Assembly: GCA_950295325.1 (NCBI GenBank)
Contig: OX485804.1
Coordinates: 34,598,001 to 34,662,000 of the forward strand
Source: Polytrichum commune
Lineage: Eukaryota > Streptophyta > Polytrichopsida > Polytrichales > Polytrichaceae
Length of the DNA stretch: 64,000 bases
Direction of reading: 5' to 3'
The translations under genes and the position numbers were made by a program. How positions within the stretch are numbered: the first letter of the stretch is position 1; each line of letters begins with the position of its first letter. The notes under the pieces are model-generated. The model ran no database searches, was not told the DNA's origin, and worked only from the letters and a program-made list of their open reading frames with translations. This document shows, piece after piece, positions 47,741 through 60,145 of the stretch.

Positions 47741-49886
47741 GAACCACGGTTGGCGATTTTCAGGCGATTTTCAGATTTGATGAATATCCCTATCGGAATT
47801 CGAATGCAACCCAAGTGTACCACGTAAATAGACATGCCCCTTCTTTTTGTTGCTCGTTACAAGGGGGGGAAAAATGGGGGCTAGTGGACACTTCTCAAAT
47901 GACAAGAGTGAAGGGAGGTGTATTCTAAATTGTCATATTTTATGTTCTTTTCAGATCACTTAGATACATATGTGGATAAATCTTCTATAGCAAGGTAAGG
48001 CCAGCACACTTGAATTCACATCGGATTGCATGACAATGGTTTTTCTTTCTTTCTTTTGTGGATAAATCGGGTCCCATCTTAACCTTGGAAGACCGGGGTT
48101 ATGTTCATACCAATGTTGGATTGGTATAAAGGTGAACGCACAGTATTTATAATTAATAACAATAATGGTATCAATGAACCTACTTGTGGATATTGTGTTT
48201 GTCATAGCAGTCAAATATTGGTATTTGGTGGGTACATGAAGGCAACAAAGTCTTTGTATGGCTGAGTTGTTATTTGGGTCAATAGCATTCTAAATTATAT
48301 TGACAGTAGAGTGATTTTGCCTAGGTTTGAAGGTTCTTGTATGGTATACATACTTGATTGATATTAAAAATAAAACTACCATCAAATGCTAATACATGAT
48401 TGGTATAAAAAATGTGACATTTTCATTGTAGATGGTTGAATGCTATAAAGAAAGAAAATGATAGCAGACCGCCACTAATTTAAATAGGATAGATGACAAA
48501 TTGTACACAACCCCGATAAACATTGGGGCTGAAATTTTATTTGGTCTAGAATTTTGGGTTCTTTTTTAGTAAACCTTATGAAAAAAAGGGTTTGAAAATA
48601 GAGTCATATGTGACAATGGTGACAAGATATAAGTGGTACATGCTTAAGCCGACAATTATGCTCCATTTGTGTTAGTTAGATTCCCCTAATACCCAATTCA
48701 AGTAAATGTAGGTTCTTATTGAAATAATACACATTGCACATGGGCTAATTCTATGCAATATTAATTTTACATTGTAAGCTTCAAATATCAAGAAGTGCAC
48801 TCTGTAATATTATGCTTTGAGCAACCTAAGTGCACGTGAAACTAAGGAGGTTTATAGTGTTAGCATGAATGCTTGATTAAAAAAGAACTAGTGTAGCATG
48901 TGACATAATGGAATAACATAATCTCACATTGCAATAATGACAATCATGAAAATGATGACAACGTGATGCATGTGAACACGTGATTTGAATTCTTTGGTGG
49001 TTTACATTAGTGTCAAAAACCCATGATATACGAGAGGGAAACATGATAACAAGTTAGATTTAAACTAAGAAACACCTGTTCCCTAGGGTTTCGAAATAAG
49101 AGAAGAAATGGCATTAAGGAGGTTGATATTATAGAGTTTAGAGTGTAACATTAAACCCCTGTATGTGGCACCTTGAGGGTCACTACAATGATATGTAATC
49201 CGTGAATTGTTTGCTTGTAGTGAATGGTTGACGCCATTTCAAGGTCTCCATTCACCTTGACCCACTAATTACAATTATCTTTGTAAAACAAGTGCAATTT
49301 TCCCCTCGTGAATGATCTACACCTAAAAACGCAAGTGATCAACGTCTAATGTCAAGACCCAAAATTTAATATCCATTTACTCTCTTTTAATGCTAACCCA
49401 ACATGATGATTCATTCACCTCATAATGCAACTTTTTAGGTCTTACAATTATAAACTTTAGGCATACTAAGATGTTTGGTAGGCGGTGATTGAATGTTATA
49501 GTTTGATGTGATGGATTCATTATGGAAATAAGTGTTGATACATGAATATAGATGCAAAGACGCACACACACACACCAAAGAATTGTGCCATCAAACAATT
49601 TCATGTACTTTTGACAATCGAGTCCGATTCGATTAGCTTTGTAACATCCTTGCAACTTAGAGAAGTTGGGCTGTATGAAGTGATGACTTTACTACGAGTA
49701 TTCATTGGACCCACATGATGTAGTAAAGAACGAGAGGTAGTCTCTAATTACGACTTACATCCATTGTTATTAAAGAACTTGAATACTTACCAACCTTACA
49801 TAATCCTTGTACAAATTTTGGACATCATAGATATCTTCCTTCAAGATGTAAGCTATTGATGATGCAAGTGGCGGCTAAGTAATCGG

Positions 49887-49975
49887 GACTTAGGAAAGTA
49901 GGTCAATCGACCCAAAACTTAGAAAACTTGTGATCAATTTTGGCTTCTTGAGTTAAATTATGTGTTAAGACCGAT
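49887..49975. repeat. dispersed repeat H, copy 1
   Basis: AGGAAAGTAGGTCAATCGACC followed by CTTGTGATCAATTTTGGC is repeated at 52920-52975 with small differences. Short and undefined at the ends. Confidence 0.6.
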
Positions 49976-51378
49976 TTGATAGAGGTAGTTGAAAATCCCC
50001 TTTCATAGCACGATCTTATTGTTTGTTTGGGTCATGAACGAAAAGCATCATACGTAGATTTCTTGTGAATGTTATGCATAAAACAAATTTCCATCTTACC
50101 CGTTGACCTCGTCACTTTAGCTGGGTATTCCCATGTCCATTGAAGAATGTTATGTTTGAAATTTATGATCCCACTTATAATGATCTTTGGGGAGCATGGG
50201 CTTGCAATGTCATAGTGTTGTGGATGCATGCATTCATCTTTTGGCAAAATCAACATCTTCATCCAACTTTCATGTCAATCTCAACATTACATCTACTAAT
50301 AAAGTGTATACATACATTTATTGGGTGTATTTGGACATAATCACAACCTTGGATAATCTTGCACAATGTGTTGTCAAAGTTTGCGTCAATGGCAAACGCT
50401 AGTGTGAAAAATATGTTTTTTTTTTTTTTTTCTTGGGCATATCAACTCCAATTTGAAGAGAATGTTGGTGTGTTGCATTGTTGAAGACCAAGGGCACATA
50501 TTGATTAACACTGAAATTTTTTGACGAGTTTCTCAAGGTTTTGATACAAAGCTTGTATTTGCATGTGCTTAGGGTCTAATGCATTTGCACGGGGTCATTT
50601 TGGTTAGTTGTTATTACCACGACTTCACCAAACAATGTTACCAAATGAACACTACCACAAACACTGTGAATTTCATAAACTCCATAACCATGATAGTATA
50701 AACAAGTCTTGTATGATAACGTGTTAATCATCTCTCTATTTGTTGTGAGATTTGTATGCATAGGTGTGAGCCCAATATGGTGCCCACATGTGTTCTTAAT
50801 CGCAAGGGGTTAACAAAACTTGGACTTCCATTTGTGTTCAAATATTCAAAAACATAAAAACAAGTTGTGTTCTTAGTTATTAGCTGAATTAAGTTGAAGC
50901 TAGGGTGTTAGTACTTAAGTGCTAGTAGGAATGGTTAGAGTTATTTAGAGATTGGTTAATGGGGTTCCTAGGCTAAAGGCTTAAGTTTAGTAAACGGGGT
51001 TTTATTAACCTATATAGATAGTCACTAGATTTTAGCACATCCGCCTGTGGATGCGAGTTGTGTGTAAGAGACTGGATCAAGGTCTGGACCGACCCGGGTT
51101 CGAATCCGGTTGGTTCCATTGACTGGTGCTATCCCAAGATGAGCTAGTGGTAAAAGCAGGAATAGTTTATAGGCGGATACGGAGAAGAAGTTACTACATA
51201 TGTGTAAGTAGAACCTTCTCAATTACTTTTCATATTTTAGGGGCATTTTACTTATATTCACCTAACCGCTCACGGTTTATTAGATTCGCGGGTTAATTGG
51301 AAAGGAAGTCAATGGTTCAAATTAGATTTAAGTTAAGTAATTCGTACGAAGAAGTCAAGATACTTGCGAAGGACACAA

Positions 51379-51478
51379 GGATGGCAACGAACGGAGGATG
51401 AAGATGAATGAAGGATGGCAACGAACGGAGGATGAAGACGAATGAAGGATGGCAACGAACGGTGGATGAAGCCGGACG
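51379..51478 (+). repeat. 34-bp minisatellite, three units
   Basis: GGATGGCAACGAACGG starts at 51379, 51413 and 51447, giving a 34-base period. Units end with GATGAAGA(T/C)GAATGAA. The third unit is cut short. Confidence 0.92.
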
Positions 51479-51666
51479 GATGAAGACCGTTTGATCAAGT
51501 GGATGGAAGGCCAAGACCGTTGGATCTAGGGATGACGGCTAGGAATGACGGCTTGAGTATGATGGCCGGCAATTCCAACCGTTAGATGTGGGTATGGTTA
51601 GATCTACAGCCGGTAAGGTTTGGTGATGGAAGGGGGCAGTCCCCCGAAGGGAAAGGCGGAGGCTAA

Positions 51667-51693
51667 TTCTCTCTCTCTCTCTTGCGACTAGGA

Positions 51694-51749
<56 letters not shown>
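51667..51749 (+). repeat. (CT)n microsatellites
   Basis: A CT run of about 16 bases is separated by CTTGCGACTAGGACTA from a second run of about 56 bases. Confidence 0.95.
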
Positions 51750-51750
<1 letters not shown>

Positions 51751-52300
51751 TCCTCTCTAGGAATGTGAGCTCTTAGAGCTAGAGAATATGTGGACTTAGC
51801 TAGTTGGAGTTAGGAAAACGGGCCGAGTTAGGAGCCGGGTATGGACCATTGGCGAACCGGCCGATCATGGGGAAGGCCTAAGGACACTAATGGCACTTAG
51901 ATGGTATGCTATGTAATTAGGGATTTAAGTGTTGGTGTGTAAGTAACTTAGGGAGAAGGAGAAGAGCATTTTTCAATGCTTGTATCCTTATTATGAAATA
52001 CATTGGTGTGCAAGATTTGATGGGAAATGTAATGGATTCTCACGAAGTTGGTAAGATGGAGTCATGGGAATACGAATGTGATGCCCATTCCCTCACCCGG
52101 ACTAAGACGCTTAAGGGTGGGCGGTTTGGCCTCACAATAGGGCTCTAGGGATGTTATATATAATTGACATTGACATCGAGGACATGTACGTGAACATACC
52201 ATGTACTCCAAGTGCCTAGGTTGCATATCACCCAATAGCGAGGAAAACAAAGGAATGGAATGTCACTTAACAATGAGGCGACCAACTAGAATGGTGCACG

Positions 52301-52523
52301 AAGTGTGATATTTAGTGTCACTTACTATTTGGAATTATGCAACAATATAAGTGCTTATTGTGCATCTTGTTTTTTACCAAAAAGTAGGTCGAATTGGTTG
52401 TTTGGACATTACATAACATCATTGGACATCTTTACTTGGTTAAAAAAATACATCAAAAGTAAAAATATATAGGAATGTGTAACTCCGAATATTAAGTGAC
52501 ATTAAACATCATATGTAGTGCAG
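52301..52523. mobile_element. CACTAAATAT-type MITE, family B copy 1
   Basis: GTGATATTTAGTGTCACTTA near the left end and TAAGTGACATTAAACATCAT near the right end are inverted copies. Interior blocks (GGAATTATG, TTGTTTxGGACATTA, TTTACTTGGTxAAAAAA, GTGTAACTC) recur in copies at 55726 and 63165. Right after it, 52545-52640 carries another related end (CTACACTAAAGATGATATTT). Confidence 0.75.
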
Positions 52524-52919
52524 TCCTTGTACATAGCACATCTACACTAAAGATGATATTTAATGTCACCATTTCTCATTGTCCTACTGAATACTAATTC
52601 TAAACCGTGGAATAGTGTCACCAACACTAACTAACCCAACATTATTTGTCATTCCTTGTAAATGTTTTTGGGGATTACAGATTTACAATGTTGCAATTAC
52701 TATCACTTACCAAGTGATTTTTCATCCAAATTTCAATCATAATTGCCACCGGTAGCTGCACCGGACTGCGAAATGGATGATCTGAAGTTGAGTTCAGTGC
52801 CAAAGTGCCCCACCAGTTTAGATTTTGGATGAAAAGAAAATTATGATTTCAAATTTTCAATTCAGCTCAGTTCGATGGGTGATGATGCTCTAAGACTTGA
52901 GTCGCATCACTTTTGGACA

Positions 52920-53000
52920 TAGGAAAGTAGGTTCAATCGACCCAAATAGATGGGATTTGTGATCAATTTTGGCGTCTTTGGAAGTGAAGGGTTAAAGAAT
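52920..53000. repeat. dispersed repeat H, copy 2
   Basis: AGGAAAGTAGGTTCAATCGA and TTGTGATCAATTTTGGCGTC match 49887-49975. Confidence 0.6.
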
Positions 53001-53120
53001 GTTACACTACCAATAACAAATTGGTGCTTATTGTCCTCGATTTGGATGGATTTGGATGTCAAATAAAAACTCTTGCATTGGTGAAAATGGCCTCCACTTT
53101 CGTGACTTGGATCACGTAAC

Positions 53121-53520
53121 TTAGTAGTTGAGCCTTGAGTCCGAGACCCTCCTTCCATGTTGCTTCCGGACCGGGCCTAGAAGACACAAGTGCAAAAAAC
53201 ACATGTCATTTGGCACTTTTTGGAAGCTTTTATTCCACGGGCTCCGGGGAGCCGCACACAAACAACATTGTCTCGGTATGTCGCGGTGTAAAAGAGGCAC
53301 CTCAATTTCATGTTTGCGCTTGACATTACCCATGCATTAAATGCAAGGCCGACTTTGAGTCCATGTCGAGCTTCCTTGTGCGGGAAAAACTCCCTTTCGG
53401 ACTCTTTTGGGGGGTTCCGAAGAATATCCTTGAAACCCGGCACTTTCTACAAGGTAGAGGTGCATATCGAAGACTATTGTTCTTTCACTAACCCATGCAA
53501 AGTAATCTATTCTTTTTTAA
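53121..53520. other. GC-richer patch, possible degraded coding piece
   Basis: GC content and frame openness rise here, with overlapping plus frames that read LALFGSFYSTGSGEPHTNNI and then, after a one-base shift, ISLKPGTFYKVEVHIEDYCS. A minus frame of 88 codons also runs across. I recognise no family, so this is recorded only as a candidate gene fragment. Confidence 0.25.
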
Positions 53521-55204
53521 TTTTTTGGATTAGCAATAACATTATGAGTATAACAACATTAAGATCACATGAATCAAAGCATCTTTGATTTCTGTAGAGA
53601 TGTTCAAAGTCACAAATCTCACTTGACCCTTCCTAGTCACATAGGCCCCTCTCATAGTGGATAATGTTCATCATTGACAATTTGCCTCCTTCAACCAATG
53701 AGTTGCATTTTAAATATGCAAAGCAATACAATTATCGTGTATGTTCGAGTACTTAGTTGTCCACTTTTGGGGGGAAATAGGTGTTGAAATTGAGGCTGGT
53801 GGTGGAATGGGGAGCTTCTATCTGTTGGGGAGTGGATTTATGTCCATAACATTGTTTTGGTATCAAGAAGTCCCAACACTTCTCTTACTACACTAAACGT
53901 GCAATTAGTGTGTGTTTCCTTTAGAGGTACATTGTGTTGTACCATTCCATTAAAAATGTTGTTTCTTACCAACACAATTTTATGAATAGGTTCCCACATA
54001 GTGCATACTAACTAGTTGTGCTACGTTCGTAAGAAAATCACATCATCAATAAATAAAGCAACAAACATATAAAGCCCTAGCAATGCATGACTCTAAACGG
54101 CATTCCACTACAACCACACGTTTTGGCATAGAGGAATCGTAGATCTTCAAAAAGGCATTGAGAGGTTAGTGTTGATTAACCATCAATCCCTATCCTCATT
54201 TTAAACATTGGGGTTCAATGGAATGCTCACGAGTGTAAGCCTTGCCGTTTTTGGAGATTGTGTTGAGGTTGTACGTCTTAAGATAGGCTCATATGGGTGT
54301 GAGCCAAACCAATGGAAGAGCAAATAATGCTCAATTTTCATTCATAAAACGAGGACTCCGATTTCTTAAGACTTGTTGCTTGGGTCTAAATCAAAATGGA
54401 ATGACCTTACAAGGGCGACTTGTATAACGTGGCAACTTGCTTTTGTGATACCATAGAGGGCTCTCTAGTCCAACACAAAATAATTATATTTTCCTCAAAA
54501 TTTGTCACGTGTCATGCTGATTTAGGGTGGGAAAGCAACGTTCTATTTTCAGAAACATTCACCCATTTTTGGAATCACATATTGTAGTTCTCTAGCAGCT
54601 CGGGCACCTTCTAGCTAATAATTGATTAAAGTGCAGAAGTAAGTTAGGTAGTCTAGAAAATAGTATTCTAACTTTTTTAATATATATACATATATTTTAA
54701 AATAAGTTAGACATTCATCCAAGTCATTTCCATAATTCATGGATGGTTTTTCTAATTTCATCTATGACGGCTACGATTAACCTAAACACTCCGCTTAACC
54801 AACATTCTTTGCCCTAAAGTTTGTCTTATACTCATATGTCAAGGTTTTGCCTGGCAACATAATATGGTTTGTTTTGATGCTATTTTGTTGGATTCAAGTG
54901 AATGTCACTTGCATTGTCATGGTTTTAGGCACTCTTTGAGTGCTATTTTTTTTTTTTAATGGACACTCAACGAAACCAATTTCCCATAAATTTAGACACC
55001 TTTAAAATTAATTATTTTCTGCCCAAGTTGCTAGAGAGCCACAATATAGACTCAAACCAACTCGGAAATGAAGCGGCCACCATAATCCACGCCGGTGGCA
55101 ACATCGGAATCGTCTCTCTTTCTCTCTTTGTTTTGTTTTCTTTTCCCTTTCCATGCAAGGAAATCTACTCCTTAACTTACGCAATGACGTGGCCCGAAGT
55201 CGGG

Positions 55205-55720
55205 AACGGGACGCGTTGTGTGTGTGTGTGTGTCTAGTAACTTAGTGACAAAGGTCGTCACGCATGCAAGCGAGGGGGATATATAACTTATCGGTCCCTC
55301 ACACGACATGTGATGTCTTGGCAAAGACAACAACATTCTCTTCTCATGTGAGAATTGTCATCCAAATATATAAGCTATATACACATTTCGACGACGAGTT
55401 AAATAGGTTGCCGAAAGTCAAAAAGGCCATCAACCACAACACCAACATGAGTGTGTAGCTAGTGGTGGTGACCCGGGCTAGCTACGACAAAGAAGGAGAC
55501 ACCACCAATTATGTGTTACGAATGAGTCCGGAGGGAGTCCGGGCCATTCAAATATTTGACATGGGAACCATGTGAAACTTCCTCTTAAAATACAAGGAAG
55601 GAAGGGGCCCGGCCGGCCATGTTGTGCATCATGGGCGGGGATTGACTGGGGGAGCGCTTTGAACCGACAATTTAAAAATGGACTAAAATACGACTTCAAG
55701 GGAAAGGCTTTCAAGGGAAA
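55205..55720 (+). other. possible pseudogene fragment, unrecognised
   Basis: A plus frame reads VVVTRASYDKEGDTTNYVLR, MSPEGVRAIQIFDMGTM, then a stop in place of a tryptophan-like codon, then NFLLKYKEGRGPAGHVVHHG. Other frames upstream (55264-55458) are also protein-like. The composition suggests a decayed exon, but I cannot name a family and stops and shifts occur throughout. Confidence 0.3.
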
Positions 55721-55725
55721 CAAGT

Positions 55726-55941
55726 TCTTTAGTGTCACTTACGGGTTTGGAATTATGCGGGGCTATGTCTATTTACTATGTTTCTCGTAATTACCGACAA
55801 ATTGTTGAATTGGTAGTTGTGGACATTATAAAACATCGACAACTTTTACTTGGTAAAAAAATGACATCAATAGTAGAAAGAGATAGCGCCATGTGAATCC
55901 GAATAGTGAGTGACACTAAACATTGTGTTTTAGTGGAGCTA
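55726..55941. mobile_element. CACTAAATAT-type MITE, family B copy 2
   Basis: CTTTAGTGTCACTTACGGGT on the left and GAGTGACACTAAACATTGTG on the right are inverted. Interior TTACTTGGTAAAAAAATGAC matches the other copies. It interrupts or ends the protein-like frame upstream. Confidence 0.7.
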
Positions 55942-56011
55942 CTTTGTGATGGGTGTCCCTAAGAGTGAAGGCACCTAGCTATGGACCACCGTTGTCACCA
56001 CACAAAACTTC

Positions 56012-56037
56012 CTAGAGCCCTAGCTAGTTCGTAGGTG

Positions 56038-56073
<36 letters not shown>

Positions 56074-56094
56074 GTCTCCTAGCTAGGGCTCTAG
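56012..56094. repeat. fold-back with 16-bp arms around a (TA)n core
   Basis: CTAGAGCCCTAGCTAG (56012-56027) is exactly mirrored by CTAGCTAGGGCTCTAG (56079-56094), with (TA)16 at 56039-56070 between them. It could be a very small TIR element whose core expanded, or a simple palindrome. Confidence 0.85.
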
Positions 56095-56999
56095 ATGCGG
56101 GGCCATAAGAAGAGGGGACCGACTTGGAGGTAAGTTTTGGGGCCAACGTTGTTTGGCAAATGTTCTCAAGGCTCATTGAGTACGGTGGATGTGGGTTTTA
56201 AATGGTTACTTTTCCCAAGTCGCCCACTTCTCGTGGGATATGAAATTATGCGTTTAGTACAAGATGGGTTAGCAACCCAAACCGAGTCCGTAGCCACTTT
56301 CCTCGTGATTTTGGAACCTCGTATGAATATCTTATTCATTACCGAAGCGGAAATTCCCTCGCTCACTAAACGATCGTGTAGGTCGCCTCCGATTATATTA
56401 TGTTGGCTATTAGACCCATAATGGTCGTTATGTTTTGAGCATGCAGTCCAATACGTTTTCTAATGTGTATCTTTTTGGTAATCCGTTCTGGAGCCACACC
56501 TAACTAGAATTTCACTCAAACACATGTGTTAAATTACTATAAGTGATTGAATTAGGCATGTATACCTTAATCGGGGGTTCCCGGATGTCATTCTTGTTGA
56601 TGCAAACTCTCTTTTTACACATGTCCAAGTAAAGACGTGAGTACATAGGGTATGGCTTTTTGTTGTACGGTAGCACCCTGGCAGTGTGATATTGTGGATT
56701 TTCTCGTGATTTAAGAATGACTCGCTTGGTGTTCGATGATTCTCTTGATTGGCATGTTCAGAAGTTGCATCATGTTGTTTGGGATTCATTATGCTAGGAT
56801 TGAGTGGCAGAAAAGTAAGGGGGGTTTGGATAAGGCTTCATACGTGGTTCTAACCTTAACATTTTGCAAGCTTTTGATGTCAATTGGTGTGTTAGGGAGA
56901 TGAACGTCGTTCGTAAAAACAATGTAGTGGTGATTTGGAAGCTTGAGGGTCGTCCAGTGGGCCTTATTTCTTGAGCCTTGTGGGTGTGCTTTGAGGTTT

Positions 57000-57153
57000 C
57001 TCCCTCAACAGTTATGATACTCTTTTCTTTTCTTTTCTTCTTTTCTTTTCCTCTTTCCGTCAAGTAGAGAGATAACTTCATAGTGGGAATCGAACCACCA
57101 ACCACTTCATTTGAAAATGGATACCTCTCCACCATCACCCGGTAGTTTAGGGT
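57000..57153 (-). mobile_element. tRNA-derived SINE, copy 3
   Basis: On the minus strand the A-box-like TGATGGTGGAGAGG (57137-57124) and B-box GGTTCGATTC (57096-57087) lie about 28 bases apart. The 3' tail is (AAAAG)n, seen on plus as the TTTTC run at 57020-57052. It matches 9684-9780 closely (CGTCAAGTAGAGAGA; ACCTCTCCAC; CCCGGTAGTTTAGG). No flanking duplication was identified. Confidence 0.8.
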
Positions 57154-58014
57154 AATTTCGGACGTGGGATGTTAGTAAGTGAGAAAGTTGGCGCCGGTGC
57201 TAAACTTTATGTGCCTGAACTTATCCGAACCACGGTTTTGGTAATGACAAAACATCTCGAGTCGAGCATACAACACAACAAAGGATATGAACCAAGGCAC
57301 GAGAACTAGCCTTGCAAACTGAACACATCCGATTCACAACAACTCCGCAACCAATTTTGACTGTTGGGCTTGGCTCGGGGAGTGTTTCACTTGGTGAGCG
57401 ATTGAGGATCACGAAGATTGTCATTTCATGTGTCAGAATCAGAGTCGACATGCAAAAGTTATGAGAGATCGGAGTGTAGTTATCCATCCTTCTTTGTAAG
57501 CGATCACACCTAGGCCCTTTTCAATCGTGTTAAGTGGTGAACTTGGAATGCTATCTATACTTTGGGCCCATAGTGCAATCTCATTGTAACACGTGTTTTT
57601 TTGGACGTATGTCGTTGTTTATAAGCTTTTCTATAGGCCAAGTTAAGAATAGTGATTGCATAAGGTCCACATACCTTAGATCATGCATTGAATTGAATCC
57701 ACTGCAACAATGTCACTTACATGAATGATCGTGTGCTCCTACCATGACGTGCTCCTCTTCCACTAGATGGCTTTATGATGTACCACATTGGTAGAATCTA
57801 AATCCAAATCCATAGATTTTAGAACCATCTAGTGGATGAGAACCAATGGTAAGACCATGTAGTGAGTGTAGTGAGTGTTTGTCATTTGCAAATGATCCTT
57901 GACACCTAAGCTAGCGTGGTTCAAAACACTTCCATATGCACTCGTGGCAATGGTTTTGATGCACTTGTGTATGTCACTCTCAAAAGGTTAATATAAGATA
58001 TATGTCCTTATTGT

Positions 58015-58235
58015 GGGCAGTCCGAACTCCACAACCAATTGTGATCGTTGGATCGGACACAAATTTGTCTTATCTAGTTGGTTAGCAATTGCGAACCATG
58101 CATATGTTCATTTCAAGTTCAAAGTTGGAGTTGAGTTGTAACATTGGAATTACGTTATACGAGATCAAAGAGAAGATTCTATCCCTATTTAAGTGATCAC
58201 ATCATCCCTCCCAATTGTGTTCACTATTGAGCTTA
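58015..58235. repeat. dispersed repeat F-related, copy
   Basis: GTGGGCAGTCCGAACTCCACAACCAA and CGTTGGATC, then GTTGGAGTTGAGTTGTAA, then AATTGTGTTCACTATTGA. A second related copy follows at 58860-59090 (GTGGGCACTTTCAACTCCACAAACAA; CAATTACGTTCATTGTTG). Confidence 0.5.
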
Positions 58236-59300
58236 GAAAAGATAATTTGGTTTGAGCACATAATTCGGTATCATTGTCACACATGCATGTCTTTTTGAAT
58301 GTTGGTTCTTATTAACAATTCTCGTTATGTACCATTCATGTATAGGTGTAAGAAGAGTGATCACATGGGGCCCATATACATACCTGATGCCAGTCTTGGA
58401 AGACAACATGAAATGCATGACAAGCCCCGTAAACAAGTATGATTGTTCAACCTTTGCAGCAATGTTTTAGCAATTACACTAAAGAGTCATATTAGTGTGG
58501 GCAAAAAAATTGGTGTGGACATAATTAACATGGGCCACGATATTGTGGTCCAAGATCTCGGGTCTTCCCCTACATCTTCATGAATACTTTCAACCAACAT
58601 ACTAATTACTAGTTGTAGAGAAATAACAACAAACAAATAAAGTAATTATCCACAATAATTATCTAGAAAAAAACGATTAATATGGCCCACTCTAATTTTC
58701 ACTATGAGAAATAGCAGGGGCTCTCGAAAATTACTATGGCCCACAATACTAAGACTATTCAAAAAAATTTCAACACCATAGCCTTGACTCACATAACGGT
58801 TACATGTAAATATGTTCTCAATTGCACCAACGAGACAACACGATCGGCCTATAAGGTGCATGGCCTTATTGTTGTGGGCACTTTCAACTCCACAAACAAC
58901 TTTTTAACGTTGGAATGTTTGAGAATTGTCCAACCCATTTACGAGGTGTGCAAATGACGAAGCTCATAGTATCAAGTTTCATAATCGAAACTTCCCAAGA
59001 TGTACGACCCATAAGAGGTCAAAAATAAAGCTCTCATTTTCTTCAAGTAGTGATCACTTACGCACTCCCAATTACGTTCATTGTTGTACCTATAACGATC
59101 AATACGTATGTTAAGAGCACACGGTCCACACTCATTGCAATAGTCGTCTTTTTGGTGTCCATTCGCATGAACTACACGTCACGCCATACTTCACTCAATC
59201 ATAGGTGTGTAACTATAACACGACTACTAACCACCATAAGAAGGCCCATGCAACTTAACACGATGCAAGGAGCAAATGGTTTATTAAATCGCCTCGGAAC

Positions 59301-59607
59301 AACTACACTAAATATGATATTTAGTGTTTGATTAGGTTTAGTGTTTTACCACCCTACTATGCTCAACACTAATTTTGAATTCTTTGATAATTAGTGTTAG
59401 ACATAAATGCGCCGCCGCCGCTTTCCTTGTTGCCACCTCTTTCCTACTAAACACTAAATTCGTGCATGTAACTTTCACATATTACCATAGCTGATATTTA
59501 GTGTTTGAGTTTACATTTAATGTTACTTACTTTCATAGGGTTAGTGATATTTAGTGTAGTGTTCGTATTTAGTGTATCTAACACTAAATATCATATTTAG
59601 TGTAGTT
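59301..59607. mobile_element. TTTAGTGT-rich MITE, family A copy 2
   Basis: The left CTACACTAAATATGATATTT and right AAATATCATATTTAGTGTAG are perfect inverted copies over about 25 bases. It aligns with 6053-6382 throughout. CACTA-type ends are suggested if the outermost C has changed on both sides. No clear target duplication. Confidence 0.82.
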
Positions 59608-60145
59608 CCCCATGGACGATCCATACTCCAACCCATTGTCATCACATAATAAGTATGGTCAAAACTAGTCCAATATGTACGAAGACCACGTGGTCTAACT
59701 TGGGTCTCTTCCACTAACATGGTTCTACGATCTAATGCAGTAGTAGATTTCGGATCCACATTCCAAAGATTTCGTAAACCGTCTAGCTACAATACTGTAG
59801 TGGAAGAGAAAACAAGGGGTCATGACCTCGCAATTCCTTGAACAATATCATTGAGTTAGTACACAGCTCCGAGTGGCCACATGATCAGTGGGCCAGTGTG
59901 GAGTTATTATTGACCTCTAAATAGGGTAAATGGTAGATGGGAGTACGGCCAATTAGTGGCCAAAAAAAGGCCGAGTACGTAGGATGGGATATGGAGGTGG
60001 TATGGGGCCTTCATTAAATCAATAGTGGAGTGAACCCCACAAAGTAGTGGGTGTCTTGCAAATTGTATTCCCCAAAAGCCACTCCCCACCCAAAAAAAAA
60101 TTTAAATTTAAAAAGAGGTTGAGATTTTTTACATGTAATACAATT

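Larger units (their letters stand above)
46100..49880. other. unassigned AT-rich sequence with dispersed repeats
   Basis: Repeats I (47075-47320) and J (47525-47740) lie here. Around 49350 TCAAGACCCAAAATTTAATA resembles an LTR start like that at 23009. The remaining sequence has no recognised gene. (AC)n near 49562-49574. Confidence 0.45.
50870..52020. other. possible solo-LTR-like segment
   Basis: The segment has a TATATAG box-like motif (51012), a tRNA-type B-box (GGTTCGAATCC, 51097-51107), a GAGCTAGTGGTAAAAGC A-box-like string downstream of it at 51141 (wrong order for a tRNA), a 34-bp minisatellite and long CT tracts. The mixture suggests a retroelement LTR or SINE-derived unit, but no TG...CA ends with duplication were established. 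Confidence 0.3.

Noticed and set aside
51060-51125. Possible tRNA gene around GGTTCGAATCC
   Set aside because: The T-arm does not pair properly, no acceptor stem or correctly placed A-box could be drawn.
51379-51478. CRISPR-like array
   Set aside because: Three head-to-tail units with no unique spacers; it is a minisatellite in eukaryotic DNA.
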